The translations under genes were made by a program, and so were the position numbers. Below, in pieces: positions 7,080-14,876 of a stretch of 38,539 nt of DNA. The notes under the pieces were generated by a model. The model did not search any database and had not been told where the DNA came from. It saw nothing but the letters and a program-made list of their open reading frames with translations. Position 1 is the first letter of the stretch. Each line of letters begins with the position of its first letter. Source of the DNA: Planctomycetota bacterium (lineage in GTDB: Bacteria > Planctomycetota > JAPUJT01); NCBI GenBank assembly GCA_027296055.1, contig JAPUJT010000125.1:1-38539 (forward strand), written 5' to 3'.

Positions 7080-7228
7080 GGCATGTGCGCTCCTTCTGTC
7101 CGCCCGGTGCATCGGGTCAGATCGTGGAAAAGATCATGCCATCGGTTACCGCCAGTGTCAAACCATAAAACCATAAAACAGTCCATAAATCTCTTGCATT
7201 AGATATCAAGATACTGTAGTCTAGGGGC
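7080..7228. promoter_or_regulatory. AT-rich divergent intergenic region
   Basis: Between the divergent starts at 7079 and 7229 lies a patch with three near copies of ACCATAAA (about 7145-7178) and TAGATAT. This is markedly AT-rich for the window and is the likely bidirectional promoter region. No specific boxes can be assigned confidently. Confidence 0.35.
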
Positions 7229-8191
7229 ATGGGAAAGAAGAAGGCGAAGAGCGCAATCCTGAGTGCCCTCCGGGACGCGTGCGCCAATGAGGGCAAGGCC
7301 GTTGCCTTTCTGGAGCATCAACGGTGGGGAGACTCCCCGTTCTGCCCTCGCTGCGGCATCGTCGGTGAGGTCTACCAGATGACCGACAGGGAGACCAAGG
7401 AGCGGAACAAGGATTATCGCTGGCGTTGTAAGTCCTGTAAGAAGATGTACTCGGTGCGGACGGGGACGATCTTCGAGGAGTCGCGGCTACCGCTCCGGGT
7501 GTGGGTCTACGCGTTCTGGAAAGCATGCTCATCAAAGAAGGGCATCTCGGCCTTGCAGCTCTGCCGGGAGATGGAGATCACCCACAAGTCGGCCCTGTTC
7601 GTCCTGCGGCGAATTCGGCATGGCCTGGGGGATCAGCCTGGCCCCATGTTGAGCGGGACCGTCGAAGTGGACGAAACATATCATGGCGGCAAGCCGCGGT
7701 ATCGAGGGCAGATCAAAAAGGGTCGCAGAACCCGGAAGACTCCCGTAATCGGAATGCTGGAACGCGGGGGCCGCTTGCGGCTCCAAGTAATGAAGAGAGT
7801 CACGGCGAAGGGCCTGAGAAGTGCAATCGCAAAATATGTGGTCAGAAGCGCCCGGCTCATGACCGATGACTTTAACCTTTACCGGACGGCAGGGAGAGAA
7901 TTCAAAGGCGGCCACTTTACGGTGAATCATTCGGCGCGTCAGTACGTCAAGCCAGGAACCGACATTCACTCGAACTCGATTGAAGGCGCGTTCTCCCTCT
8001 TCAAGCGCGGTGTGATGGGGACGTGGCATTCGATCAGCACGAAGCACTTGCCGAACTATTTGAACGAATTTGAATTCCGCCACAATACGCGGTGGGACGA
8101 TGATGGAGAGCGGACGGCGAAGGCGATACGGGCGGCCGATGGAAAGCGGCTGACCTATCGAGACTCGGTTGACCGGCCACAGTCAGCGTAG
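7229..8191 (+). CDS. IS1595-family (ISXO2-like) transposase (320 aa)
   Basis: DDE-type transposase. The N-terminus carries the zinc ribbon typical of the family (CPRCG at about residues 39-43, CKSCKK at about 67-72) and a helical DNA-binding segment. The catalytic core shows VEVDETYHGGK (first Asp), LMTDDFNLY (second Asp) and the closing NSIEGAFSLFKRG with an IEG glutamate. The length is normal and no frameshift is seen, so the enzyme may be active. I found no terminal inverted repeats at the gene edges. The nearest inverted repeats are the 25-bp pair at 5817 and 8521, which enclose other genes too. The start ATG has only a weak GGGG upstream. It diverges from the 180-aa gene. Confidence 0.93.
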   Translation: MGKKKAKSAILSALRDACANEGKAVAFLEHQRWGDSPFCPRCGIVGEVYQMTDRETKERNKDYRWRCKSCKKMYSVRTGTIFEESRLPLRVWVYAFWKACSSKKGISALQLCREMEITHKSALFVLRRIRHGLGDQPGPMLSGTVEVDETYHGGKPRYRGQIKKGRRTRKTPVIGMLERGGRLRLQVMKRVTAKGLRSAIAKYVVRSARLMTDDFNLYRTAGREFKGGHFTVNHSARQYVKPGTDIHSNSIEGAFSLFKRGVMGTWHSISTKHLPNYLNEFEFRHNTRWDDDGERTAKAIRAADGKRLTYRDSVDRPQSA

Positions 8192-8264
8192 GTAGAGTTT
8201 CAACCAAGAAGGGTTGTTAGCGGCAGGGGAAGGGGAAGTGGGGTAGTGGATTAGTTCGGCTCTG

Positions 8265-8477
8265 CTAGCTCATCAGCACGTGGACTTGAACACCATCCAG
8301 TTCCTTCGGTAGGTCACCTGCATTGCATTTACTGTTCACATAGATCACGACGCATGGGGCGTTCATCCCGCCGTAGTCGCTTCCGCTGCCGACGGCCATC
8401 CCCTGCACTCCTGGGATCTTCATGATCTTCTCCGTGTGCCGCTCCATGACCGCCTTTGCCTTGCTATCGACTGCCAT
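8265..8477 (-). CDS. Small conserved-type protein (70 aa)
   Basis: The ATG at 8477 has GAGGAG ten bases upstream. The sequence begins with a helical Lys-rich segment (DSKAKAVMERHTEKIMKI). It continues with PGVQGMAVG, APCVVIYVNSK, and LPKELDGVQVHVLMS. This helix, then a GVxGxxVG strand, a VVIYV strand and LPxxLxGVxVxV resembles a small alpha/beta domain that I recall as widespread in bacteria, sometimes next to trypsin-like proteases. The domain normally continues a little further after the last strand, so this copy may be slightly short. It converges with the transposase. Function unknown. Confidence 0.65.
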   Translation of the reverse strand: MAVDSKAKAVMERHTEKIMKIPGVQGMAVGSGSDYGGMNAPCVVIYVNSKCNAGDLPKELDGVQVHVLMS

Positions 8478-8520
8478 TCAATCTGATCTCCTCAAGGCTG
8501 ATTCTAGACAATACAGTTCC

Positions 8521-8545
8521 GATTTCAACAAGTACCTACTCCCGC
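8521..8545 (-). repeat. 25-bp inverted repeat, right copy (partner 5817-5841)
   Basis: Exact reverse complement of 5817-5841. The first nine bases (GATTTCAAC) are matched again in inverted form 22 bases on (GTTGAAATC, 8552-8560), so the right end can also fold on itself. It lies just upstream of the 70-aa gene. Confidence 0.8.
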
Positions 8546-8920
8546 TAAATCGTTGAAATCCACGAATCAATCCATCTTCTCCGAGCACTGAAACTCTCAG
8601 CTGCCCGAGGGTACAAGAAGGCTGTTGGTCGACTACTCTACCCGATCGACTCCGGTAGCTCAGGCCTTTTTTGTAGTCTAGAGCACACTCGTAACTTCCT
8701 AGAAGCCGGGGAGATATACCTGTTCGGGCTCGCATGTGCGGTGTGGCCTTTGGGTTTTTTCCCCCACAGGGCCATCGAAGGGTGTCTTCATCTGATGACG
8801 AGCTAGGCTCCTCAGGTAATCAGCGATCTTAGATGAGATTTTGAGCGGTCATCCCTCTCGAATCGAGGGGGATCGCCGGTTTGGGGAAGCATACGGCTGT
8901 GGGCGTTTCATCACCCCACG

Positions 8921-9008
8921 GGATGAGTTTCTGGGCCGCGATGTAGCTGAATTCGGCAAGTATGCTCCAATCCGGAGCGAAATCAGGGCCAGGGAGCATC
9001 TTCATAGG
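8921..9008 (-). repeat. Interspersed repeat family, copy A
   Basis: Part of a family with copies at 9877-10146, 11204-11350 and 12562-12680. This copy matches the centre of copy B (GGATGAGTTTCTGGG, then GTAGC.GAAT and GGAGCATCTT). Read on the minus strand both give peptides of the form KMLxG...AAQKLI, hinting at a decayed coding sequence. The surrounding 8478-9221 otherwise contains only a GGCC-CTTC-GGCC hairpin near 9085 and no gene. Confidence 0.7.
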
Positions 9009-9221
9009 ACGGGTGCACCCTTAGAAAGGACGCCAGCTGGCCTCAACCGGGAGGCAGTTATTGGGAATCAGAGGAATCGAGAATCGGCCCTTCGGCCGCA
9101 ACTCGGGACTCAAGCGGCTATTCTGCACCGCGCTTCAACTCCATCGGTGTCTTAGGATGAGAGCTTTCCTAGTCGGTGGAACCAGGGCAGCGGTCAATTT
9201 CATTCTCTAGGAGGACCTACG

Positions 9222-9800
9222 ATGAAGCTCCCAAGCATCTTCGTAGTCGGTCTACTCTCGATTCTTACTATGGGGTGTACGTCCACAGGCGGATGCGACA
9301 TAGATTCGGAGGAGGCCAGGCAAATCCGCGAGCGAGCCCAGGCGAGGCTTGAGAAGGAAGCGGCTGCGCTTTCTGTGGCGACCAAGAGCATTGCGAACTC
9401 CCTGAAGGGCCTCGAGGAGGAAGAGCTAGCAGCTGTCGCCGCGTTGGTCCTGGTCTCCGAAAGGGTTGGAGCCCTCCAGGCAACGAGGATGGGGCGTGAG
9501 CTTGAGATCCCGGGCCGTTTCACGGCTGAACTCCAGGCTGTCTCCCCGATCCTGGGAAGGGCTAGCAACTCCTTCGTCTCTGCACTTCTAGCGTGTGCGG
9601 ATGAGATGATCGCCTACGGCGTGGCCATGTCGGCGTGCCTCGAGGAGCATGAAGATGAAACGGAGTGTCCTGACGTCTGGGTCGCGGATGCGAACTTGAT
9701 GGACTGCCAAATGGACCAACTGATGAAGACGCGTGTCTTCGTCGTGGACCTCTTTCAGAAACTCGAGCCGCCGAAACCTTTTCCCTGGCCTTTCGAGTAA
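9222..9800 (+). CDS. Small predicted lipoprotein (192 aa)
   Basis: The ATG at 9222 follows an AGGAGG box at ideal spacing. The N-terminus is a signal peptide ending in the lipobox LTMGC, followed by a short linker (TSTGGCD) and a helical region (about residues 28-120; ARQIRERAQARLEKEAAALS, LKGLEEEELAAVAALV) that may form a coiled coil. The C-terminal part has four Cys residues (ALLACADEM, SACLEEH, TECPDV, MDCQM) that could form disulfides in the periplasm. It ends in a Pro-rich motif KPFPWPFE. No family is recognised. It stands alone between two repeat copies. Confidence 0.75.
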   Translation: MKLPSIFVVGLLSILTMGCTSTGGCDIDSEEARQIRERAQARLEKEAAALSVATKSIANSLKGLEEEELAAVAALVLVSERVGALQATRMGRELEIPGRFTAELQAVSPILGRASNSFVSALLACADEMIAYGVAMSACLEEHEDETECPDVWVADANLMDCQMDQLMKTRVFVVDLFQKLEPPKPFPWPFE

Positions 9801-9876
9801 CGGCTGCCGACAGTCGGAGGACGAAGGCTCTCTGGCTGCGCGTAACGTGGCGTCCTGTGAAGATGCTCGCCAGGCG

Positions 9877-10146
9877 GAGATCGCCCCTGGAACCCATGAT
9901 GCCGGTCGGAGAAGGACATCTTGGGCCCCTGGATTGGGATCCAGCGCTCTGGATGATGGGCGGATCCTGGACCTCGAAGGGGGCGGATGAGTTTCTGGGC
10001 GGCGAAGTAGCCGAATGTGGCGTCTGTGTACAATTGCGAAGCGGAATCGAAGCCTTGGAGCATCTTGAAATTCGTCATGCCGCCTGCGGCGACGCCCAGA
10101 AACTACGAAACTGCTCCGACGACTTTCAAAGCAGGAGGGGGTTTTG
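9877..10146 (-). repeat. Interspersed repeat family, copy B (longest)
   Basis: The most complete copy. Its first part (9877-10022) matches copy C, its middle (9985-10075) matches copy A, and its end (10064-10146, with CCGCCTGCGGCG and GACTTTCAAAGCAGGA) matches copy D. On the minus strand it can be read as ALKVVGAVS, stop, FLGVAAGGM, then FGYFAAQKLIRP and RWIPIQGPKMSFSD, as if a gene had decayed. It directly follows the 279-aa gene on the same strand. Confidence 0.75.
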
Positions 10147-10174
10147 ATAGGCCGCGGTTGTTTTATCAACCACA

Positions 10175-11014
10175 CTACATCGCCTTCTCGAGCTGCATAT
10201 CGTCGATGATGATATCAATTGGCTTCCCCTCGTCTTTCCAGAACCGAATCCACTGGATGTTGCTCCATGCGGGCTTTCCTTTCTTACGGAAGCGGCTGCC
10301 CCGCCCCTGGAGCGGGATCCGGATTTGCTTCCATCCTGTCCAGTCGATATTGTTCCAGGCCTCGAAGAAGTGATCATTATCAGTCACGCAGTCGATGGTG
10401 AGTCGCCCCCCCTTCTCCTCGGCGTAGATCCAGAAGGACAGGCTCTCGTACGGGGTCCAGTCGCTCACGTCGAAATGGAATTGGAGCTCTTCTTCCCTCC
10501 GGGACTCTGTCTTCCAGCGAAGGCCGTGCCCTTCCTCCTCTCCGCGGTTTCGAACCGGGACGATTTCCGTGTCACGGCCGTAGTCATCCGAATCCGCCTC
10601 CTCGAAGTCGTCGATCACGTAGATGACGTCCTTCCGAATCGCCGCTCGAAGCTCCTCCGCCCTCTCCCGAAGCTCTTCGTTCTCCCCGTACTTCTTGAGG
10701 AAGTGCCGGAGCTTCCCGAGCAGCTTGCCGGGCCGAGTCTTTCCCCGGCGGGCCTTCGAGACTTTCTCCCACTCCTTCTCACCTTTGACCCTGAGGAGGA
10801 GGGCATCGGCCTCTTCCCTCTGTTCCCCCTTCACCAGGAGCCGTAACTTGCGGATCGCGGAACCCGCCTTCGTCCAGTCCTTCTCCTTAATCCGCTGCTC
10901 GATCTGATTCTTGAGGTCCTTGATCTTCGCGTCTCTAGCCTCTTCCTGAGCGGTCACGCCCCCGACCAAGACCACGATAAACGCTCCGACAAGGCACGCG
11001 CACACCATCCTCAT
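10175..11014 (-). CDS. Secreted protein with carbohydrate-binding-like C-terminal domain (279 aa)
   Basis: The ATG at 11014 has GGAGG six bases upstream. A Sec signal peptide (CLVGAFIVVLVGGVTAQ) probably cleaves after VTA. Residues about 25-130 are highly charged and helical (KNQIEQRIKEKDWTKAGSAI, LRERAEELRAAI), suggesting a helical-repeat spacer. From about 130 a beta-sandwich begins: VIYVIDDFEE, then WKTE, LQFHFDVSDWTPYESLSFWI, WTGWKQIRIPLQG, and IQWIRFWKDEGKPIDIIIDD. This is the layout of CBM11/galactose-binding-like or CIA30-type sandwiches, where the DDFE start and final IDD strands pair. It probably binds polysaccharide outside the cytoplasm; no catalytic domain is present. It is flanked by repeat copies B and C. 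Confidence 0.8.
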   Translation of the reverse strand: MRMVCACLVGAFIVVLVGGVTAQEEARDAKIKDLKNQIEQRIKEKDWTKAGSAIRKLRLLVKGEQREEADALLLRVKGEKEWEKVSKARRGKTRPGKLLGKLRHFLKKYGENEELRERAEELRAAIRKDVIYVIDDFEEADSDDYGRDTEIVPVRNRGEEEGHGLRWKTESRREEELQFHFDVSDWTPYESLSFWIYAEEKGGRLTIDCVTDNDHFFEAWNNIDWTGWKQIRIPLQGRGSRFRKKGKPAWSNIQWIRFWKDEGKPIDIIIDDMQLEKAM

Positions 11015-11203
11015 GGCTCACCTCCAAGACATGTGTTCCTCACCCTTCTAGCCGGGATTTCCCAGATGGGCCGCACCGGGCCCATGCACAAGCCTATTGC
11101 AGTGTCTCCTGCCACGCGAATCAAGGGCGAAGCCAGGAAGGCTGCCTTCGAAGCCTGTCCATCCGAGTAATCCCATCCCGCGCTATCGAGTTGACCTTCC
11201 GCC

Positions 11204-11350
11204 GGCGACCGGCCCTGGAACCCATGATTCCGGTCAGAGAAGGACATCTTGTGCCCCTGGATTTGGACCCAGCGCTTTGGAGGAGCAGTGGATCCTAGGA
11301 TTCAAAGGGGACGGATGAATTTCTGCGGGGAGGTGTAGCCGAATTTTGCG
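11204..11350 (-). repeat. Interspersed repeat family, copy C
   Basis: Aligns with 9877-10022 of copy B over about 145 bases, sharing GAGAAGGACATCTTG and CCCTGGATT. The rest of 11015-11568, between the 279-aa gene and the HNH-like gene, holds no supportable gene; open frames there are fragments of this repeat. Confidence 0.75.
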
Positions 11351-11568
11351 CCTGGGCGCCAACCCTCGAGCGACTCGAGGTCTCGGGGCGTTTTGATAGG
11401 ACGACCTTGGCGCAAAAGCCCGCCCATTTTCCGGCAAGATGCTCGGCGCCGGTCAAGAAGTCCGACTCAGAGACGGCCGACGGGCCCTAACCCTACAATT
11501 CCACCTTGCTGTAAGTCCTTGTCGGGCAAGCGCGCTGGAATTATTCGCATGGACACGTGAGTGTTGCA

Positions 11569-12291
11569 CTAATGCCTAGTGCTGCGCCGCCTATCATCAG
11601 CAAATGCCTCGAATACTAATCCCTGAGTGAAGGGGATCACCGGCAGCACTAGATCGCCTCTTGGTAGAAGTGCTTGGAACGGTATTCTGAGGGAGCGCCG
11701 TCTGGAAACGAAATAATGCCATTCACAGCCTGCGTAGCGCCAAGCATACACGCTGAAGCGCTTGTACTTGAAGCTATAGGGAGGAGTAACTGCCTCAAGC
11801 TGAACGGTCCCCTCGTGATCTACGGTGAGCAGCCCGCCGAACGGATAATGGTGCTGGGGGCCAGGATCGCCGCAGAGTAGCATCTGGCGAATTCTACTAG
11901 AATGAGAGCCGAGAGAGACATCTGGGTAGACCCTTGACGAGGCTCCGGCGCGCCAGAGTACGGAGAGATGGAATAGCTTGAATTTGGCGTAGTCAATGCT
12001 GCCCACGACGAACTCTCGACGTCTGACAGTACGCGGCAGAGCTGGCTTGTCGTACCAGAACGCTTTGAAGTAGGACTCATAGACGTTGATGACCTGCTCG
12101 CATTCCGGGCACAGGAGCTTCTCCCTGAGACCCTTCTGAACATATTTGGGGCCCTTCCCACTAGTACTGATTATCCGGGCGCGCCCCTTTGAATCGTACA
12201 TCGGACGATAGCAAAACTCAGGAACGATGTGAGAGTTGCACAGGGGCCGTACAGCACGGCAGAGGGCGCACCTTCCCTGTGACACTGGCAT
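11569..12291 (-). CDS. HNH-like zinc-binding protein (240 aa)
   Basis: The ATG at 12291 has GGAGG six bases upstream. The N-terminus shows CALCRAV (about residues 8-14), SHIVPEFCYRPMY (about 20-32) and LLCPECEQVINVYE (about 58-72). This Cys-x2-Cys ... S-H-I-x-P-x-F ... C-x2-C-E layout is typical of stand-alone HNH/zinc-finger nuclease-like proteins. The canonical catalytic HNH residues are only partly evident, so nuclease activity is not certain. The remainder (about 85-240) is mixed alpha/beta with many aromatic residues and no recognised domain. Its lower GC and isolated position suit an acquired gene. A role in defence or mobile-element biology is possible but not shown. Confidence 0.65.
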   Translation of the reverse strand: MPVSQGRCALCRAVRPLCNSHIVPEFCYRPMYDSKGRARIISTSGKGPKYVQKGLREKLLCPECEQVINVYESYFKAFWYDKPALPRTVRRREFVVGSIDYAKFKLFHLSVLWRAGASSRVYPDVSLGSHSSRIRQMLLCGDPGPQHHYPFGGLLTVDHEGTVQLEAVTPPYSFKYKRFSVYAWRYAGCEWHYFVSRRRSLRIPFQALLPRGDLVLPVIPFTQGLVFEAFADDRRRSTRH

Positions 12292-12561
12292 GGTTAGCCT
12301 CCATTCGCGCGCCGTTGTATCTGCCGCGCCAACTCAGTCATCAGGTAGCCGTCCGTGCGCAGCGGTGCTCCCTCGGCGTCCGGACTTTTTTCAGCTTGCT
12401 CGGGCGTAGGTCCATAGAGCTTGAAATCCTGTCCGCAACGTTCGCGCTAGCGGCATGTGGGCTCGCCAAAGGCGGGGCGTGTGAACCTGGATCCTATACC
12501 GGCACCGTCTCGCCGCGCAAGGAGTAGGCGGTGCCACCTGGCTAGGTCAAGGGCGTCTTGA

Positions 12562-12680
12562 TAGTCTTCATGCCGCCTGCGGCGACACCCAGAAATCGCA
12601 AGAGTGATCCGATCTGTGAGCCGCCCTGGCGGCCCACAGAAGACACCCCGAAGACTTTCAAAGCAGGACGGCCACCCACA
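12562..12680 (-). repeat. Interspersed repeat family, copy D
   Basis: Matches the 10064-10146 end of copy B (CATGCCGCCTGCGGCGACRC, ACTTTCAAAGCAGGA) with an insertion between the two blocks. On the minus strand it reads PALKVFGVSS, then RFLGVAAGGMK, more open than copy B. It lies directly downstream of the kinase gene. The remaining 12292-12758 sequence has no gene I can support. Confidence 0.7.
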
Positions 12681-12758
12681 GAACACCGGGGAAGAAGAAG
12701 GCAAAGAAGGCTAGCAAGCGGAATTCGTGAAGGCAGAAGTAGGCAAGTCAAGACCCTC

Positions 12759-13667
12759 TCAACGGGCCTTGCCCTTTCCACCGCCGCCCCCGAAGAGTCC
12801 GAAGAATCCGAACAGTGCAACCGCTGCCAACCCCACTACTGCGATCTTGCCCCACGGAACGCTCACGGGCTTCTTGATCCCAAAGCGGTCTGAAAGCACA
12901 GTCTCGATTATTCGGCGAACCTGTCCACACGATGAATATCTCAGATCGACATCGGCCGTCATACCCTCGATCAGGACATCAATCTCAATCGGGATTCGCT
13001 CGTCAAAGTGAGATGGTGCATTGGACGCTCCCCCCGCCGCTCGACCGGGGGTTTCACCCACCAAGAGCTCGAACAAGATTATTCCTAGGGAATAGATGTC
13101 AGCTGCTGGCGAGCCTTTCCCGGTTTCCCACTGTTCTGGTGCGCAATATCCGGGGGTCCCGAGTCCACCACCCTGGGTCAGTTCTGCGGATTGGCGGTTT
13201 ATGAATTCTCCGAACCCAAAATCTGAAAGCACGAATTCGCCATTCTTGTCTAACAGGATGTTCTCGGGCTTAAGATCTCTGTGATGGACGCCATTTCTGT
13301 GAGCAACTGCTAGTCCTTCAAGAACTCCCAGAACCAGCTGAAGGGCATCAGAGGGGCTGACGACATTACGCTTTCGTCGAAGATATTCCAAGCGGTCTCG
13401 AAGAGACCCCTTGGGGAAGAATGGCATGACGTAGAAGGGCGGAGAGTGCTCCAGGTTGTAGTGAAGGATTCGTACGATTCGCTTCGACTGGAGACGCTTG
13501 GTTTCCTCAATCTCTCTCCGGAACCGGGTCAGGGCAACTGGGCTCCAGTCGTTCATGAGGTACTTCACGGCGACCAACTGGTTTGTATCACTGTCCGTGG
13601 CGAGTTCTACATGACCAAATCCACCCTCACCAAGGGTGCGCACTTTATGAAACCGCTTGCGTACCAT
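12759..13667 (-). CDS. Hanks-type Ser/Thr protein kinase with C-terminal TM anchor (302 aa)
   Basis: Bacterial eukaryotic-like kinase that phosphorylates Ser/Thr of partner proteins. I chose the ATG at 13667 for its AGGA eight bases upstream; a GTG at 13712 and an ATG at 13676 are in frame but lack a better site. All key residues are present: GEGGFG loop, VAVKY lysine (K35), helix-C Glu (E52), HRDLKPEN (D130), SDFGFG (D148), GTPGYCAPE (E177) and DIYSLG (D189). After the kinase domain a single TM helix (about 268-290, IAVVGLAAVALFGFFGLFG) ends in GGGGGKGKAR. With the kinase N-terminal to the TM, the catalytic domain should face the cytoplasm. Unlike typical PknB it has no extracellular sensor domain. 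No substrate neighbour is evident. Confidence 0.9.
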   Translation of the reverse strand: MVRKRFHKVRTLGEGGFGHVELATDSDTNQLVAVKYLMNDWSPVALTRFRREIEETKRLQSKRIVRILHYNLEHSPPFYVMPFFPKGSLRDRLEYLRRKRNVVSPSDALQLVLGVLEGLAVAHRNGVHHRDLKPENILLDKNGEFVLSDFGFGEFINRQSAELTQGGGLGTPGYCAPEQWETGKGSPAADIYSLGIILFELLVGETPGRAAGGASNAPSHFDERIPIEIDVLIEGMTADVDLRYSSCGQVRRIIETVLSDRFGIKKPVSVPWGKIAVVGLAAVALFGFFGLFGGGGGKGKAR

Positions 13668-14248
13668 TCTCAGCATCCTAGACCGGAGTCCACAGAGGTC
13701 TTCTCGGATCACCTGATCAGGGAACGCTCCAGGGAGCCATCATCAAGCATACACGCGTGCCCTGACATGGATTCGCAAGTCGTCGGAGGCCGTGCGATTG
13801 ATTCCTGCCTCCGCACGGCGGAGTATCCTCAACAGACAACGGACCACTGAACCCGATTGGGCCGATGGCCTAAGAGTCAGCGTAAGAACTTGGCGTCATC
13901 TGCGTGCCTTTCCTGGCGACGGGCGCCCTTGCACTGACGCGTCTCGTCGGAACGGGGAACTGCGTCCACCGTCGCCACCGCCCGAGGCGGAGTGGATCGA
14001 TGCACATCGAAACTGGGCAGGGAGAGATTAGATTCGCACCGGACAATCAGTCCCGCGCGCGACCCGCGAGATCCGGGAGGGCCACCAGGAGGCCCATCGG
14101 GGGGCATTTCGGTTCGCGGAGGGTCGCGCGGGGGAGTGCTCCGTCGCGAACCACTGACGAGGTTAAGTCGCTGCTACTGAATACCTTGAATGCGTAAGCT
14201 GTTGACGTGAAGCAGGCTAGAGGTAATCGGCCTTCAGCGTGCCACAGA
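13668..14248. other. Gene-poor stretch
   Basis: No gene is supported here. The sequence between about 14040 and 14140 is rich in GGAGGCCC-like motifs, somewhat like 5440-5500. Open frames are short and of shadow composition. Confidence 0.5.
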
Positions 14249-14289
14249 GGATTTTGAATCCCGCGCGTCTGCCAGTTTCTCCACTTCGG
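14249..14289 (-). pseudogene. 5' fragment of tRNA-Leu(CAA); putative attachment scar
   Basis: Forty-one bases match the 5' half of the intact tRNA-Leu at 20315-20400, from acceptor through D-arm and anticodon loop, with two mismatches; the last 29 bases are identical. The match stops just after the anticodon loop, so this is not a functional tRNA. It lies in the same orientation as the intact gene and 22 bases downstream of the dead recombinase, as expected for one end of an integrated element. Confidence 0.8.
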
Positions 14290-14310
14290 AACTTCTTGGG
14301 GCGTAAGCAC

Positions 14311-14601
14311 TTACGTGATCCGGATGGTACCGGATGATGGGGCTGGTGTCCATAAAGGTGTCCATCGTTCGCAGGGCCCTGAGACTGACTGGGCTGTGAC
14401 TACTACCTGCGAAGTCTGCCCATACTCGCCAAGGGAGGTCTCAAGACGCCGGGAAGCCGTGAGTACGTCCAGTTCTACGATGGTGTTGTAGCGCTTGAAG
14501 ACGGCAGTCGTCTTGTGTTCCGGGATGGGCATGATCGTGAAGTAGTCAATCCCGGCTCGGCGTGAATTTGTTATGTAGAGGTGGACGTCGGCGTGGAAGT
14601 C
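14311..14601 (-). pseudogene. Tyrosine recombinase (integrase) C-terminal remnant
   Basis: The minus-strand frame reads DFHADVHLYITNSRRAGI, DYFTIM, then HKTTAVFKRYNTI. This aligns with the end of phage-type integrases (FHxLRHTxxTNxxRAGI, GHKTxxVFxRYN). The catalytic HxxR arginine is lost (HADV), the GHK glycine is changed (EHK), and there is no N-terminal domain. After VTAQSVSGPCE the frame shifts: a second frame continues MDTFMDTSP, as in intact relatives, up to the tRNA fragment. The gene is dead. The YRN-region tyrosine (RYN) remains. Its place beside a tRNA fragment marks an integration site. Confidence 0.75.
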
Positions 14602-14775
14602 AAGCAGGTTGCCGAACGTCTGGATCGCGGCGACGCCTCCCGGAACGGCAAGACCTGCACCGCCCTCCGTCTCACGGCCCGGATCTCCTCGACCCTCCCG
14701 GCGCGCGCGTATTCGGTAGACATGGCGAGCGCAATCGAAACGCTGGACGGGGATCGGGACAACCCGGAGGCTTTC

Positions 14776-14805
14776 TTGACCGGCCAGGCTCCACTCAGTT
14801 AGTAT
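14776..14805 (+). promoter_or_regulatory. Candidate sigma70-type promoter for the delta-60 pair
   Basis: TTGACC, an 18-base spacer and TAGTAT lie about 70 bases before the lipoprotein start at 14877. The boxes match consensus in five and four positions. No other promoter is as good in the gap. Confidence 0.4.
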
Positions 14806-14876
14806 ATTGTTCCCGGCGCAGGGGGGTCGCGCTGGCTTCCGTATACAGCCTGAATACCTTCGCAGGGAGGTGCGAC

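Noticed and set aside
7100..8270. Terminal inverted repeats immediately flanking the IS1595 transposase
   Set aside because: No matching inverted ends or target duplication found near the gene edges; only the wider 25-bp pair exists.
14581..14802. A 73-codon plus-strand frame upstream of the delta-60 operon
   Set aside because: Its first part is antisense to the recombinase remnant, it has no ribosome site and no recognised similarity.
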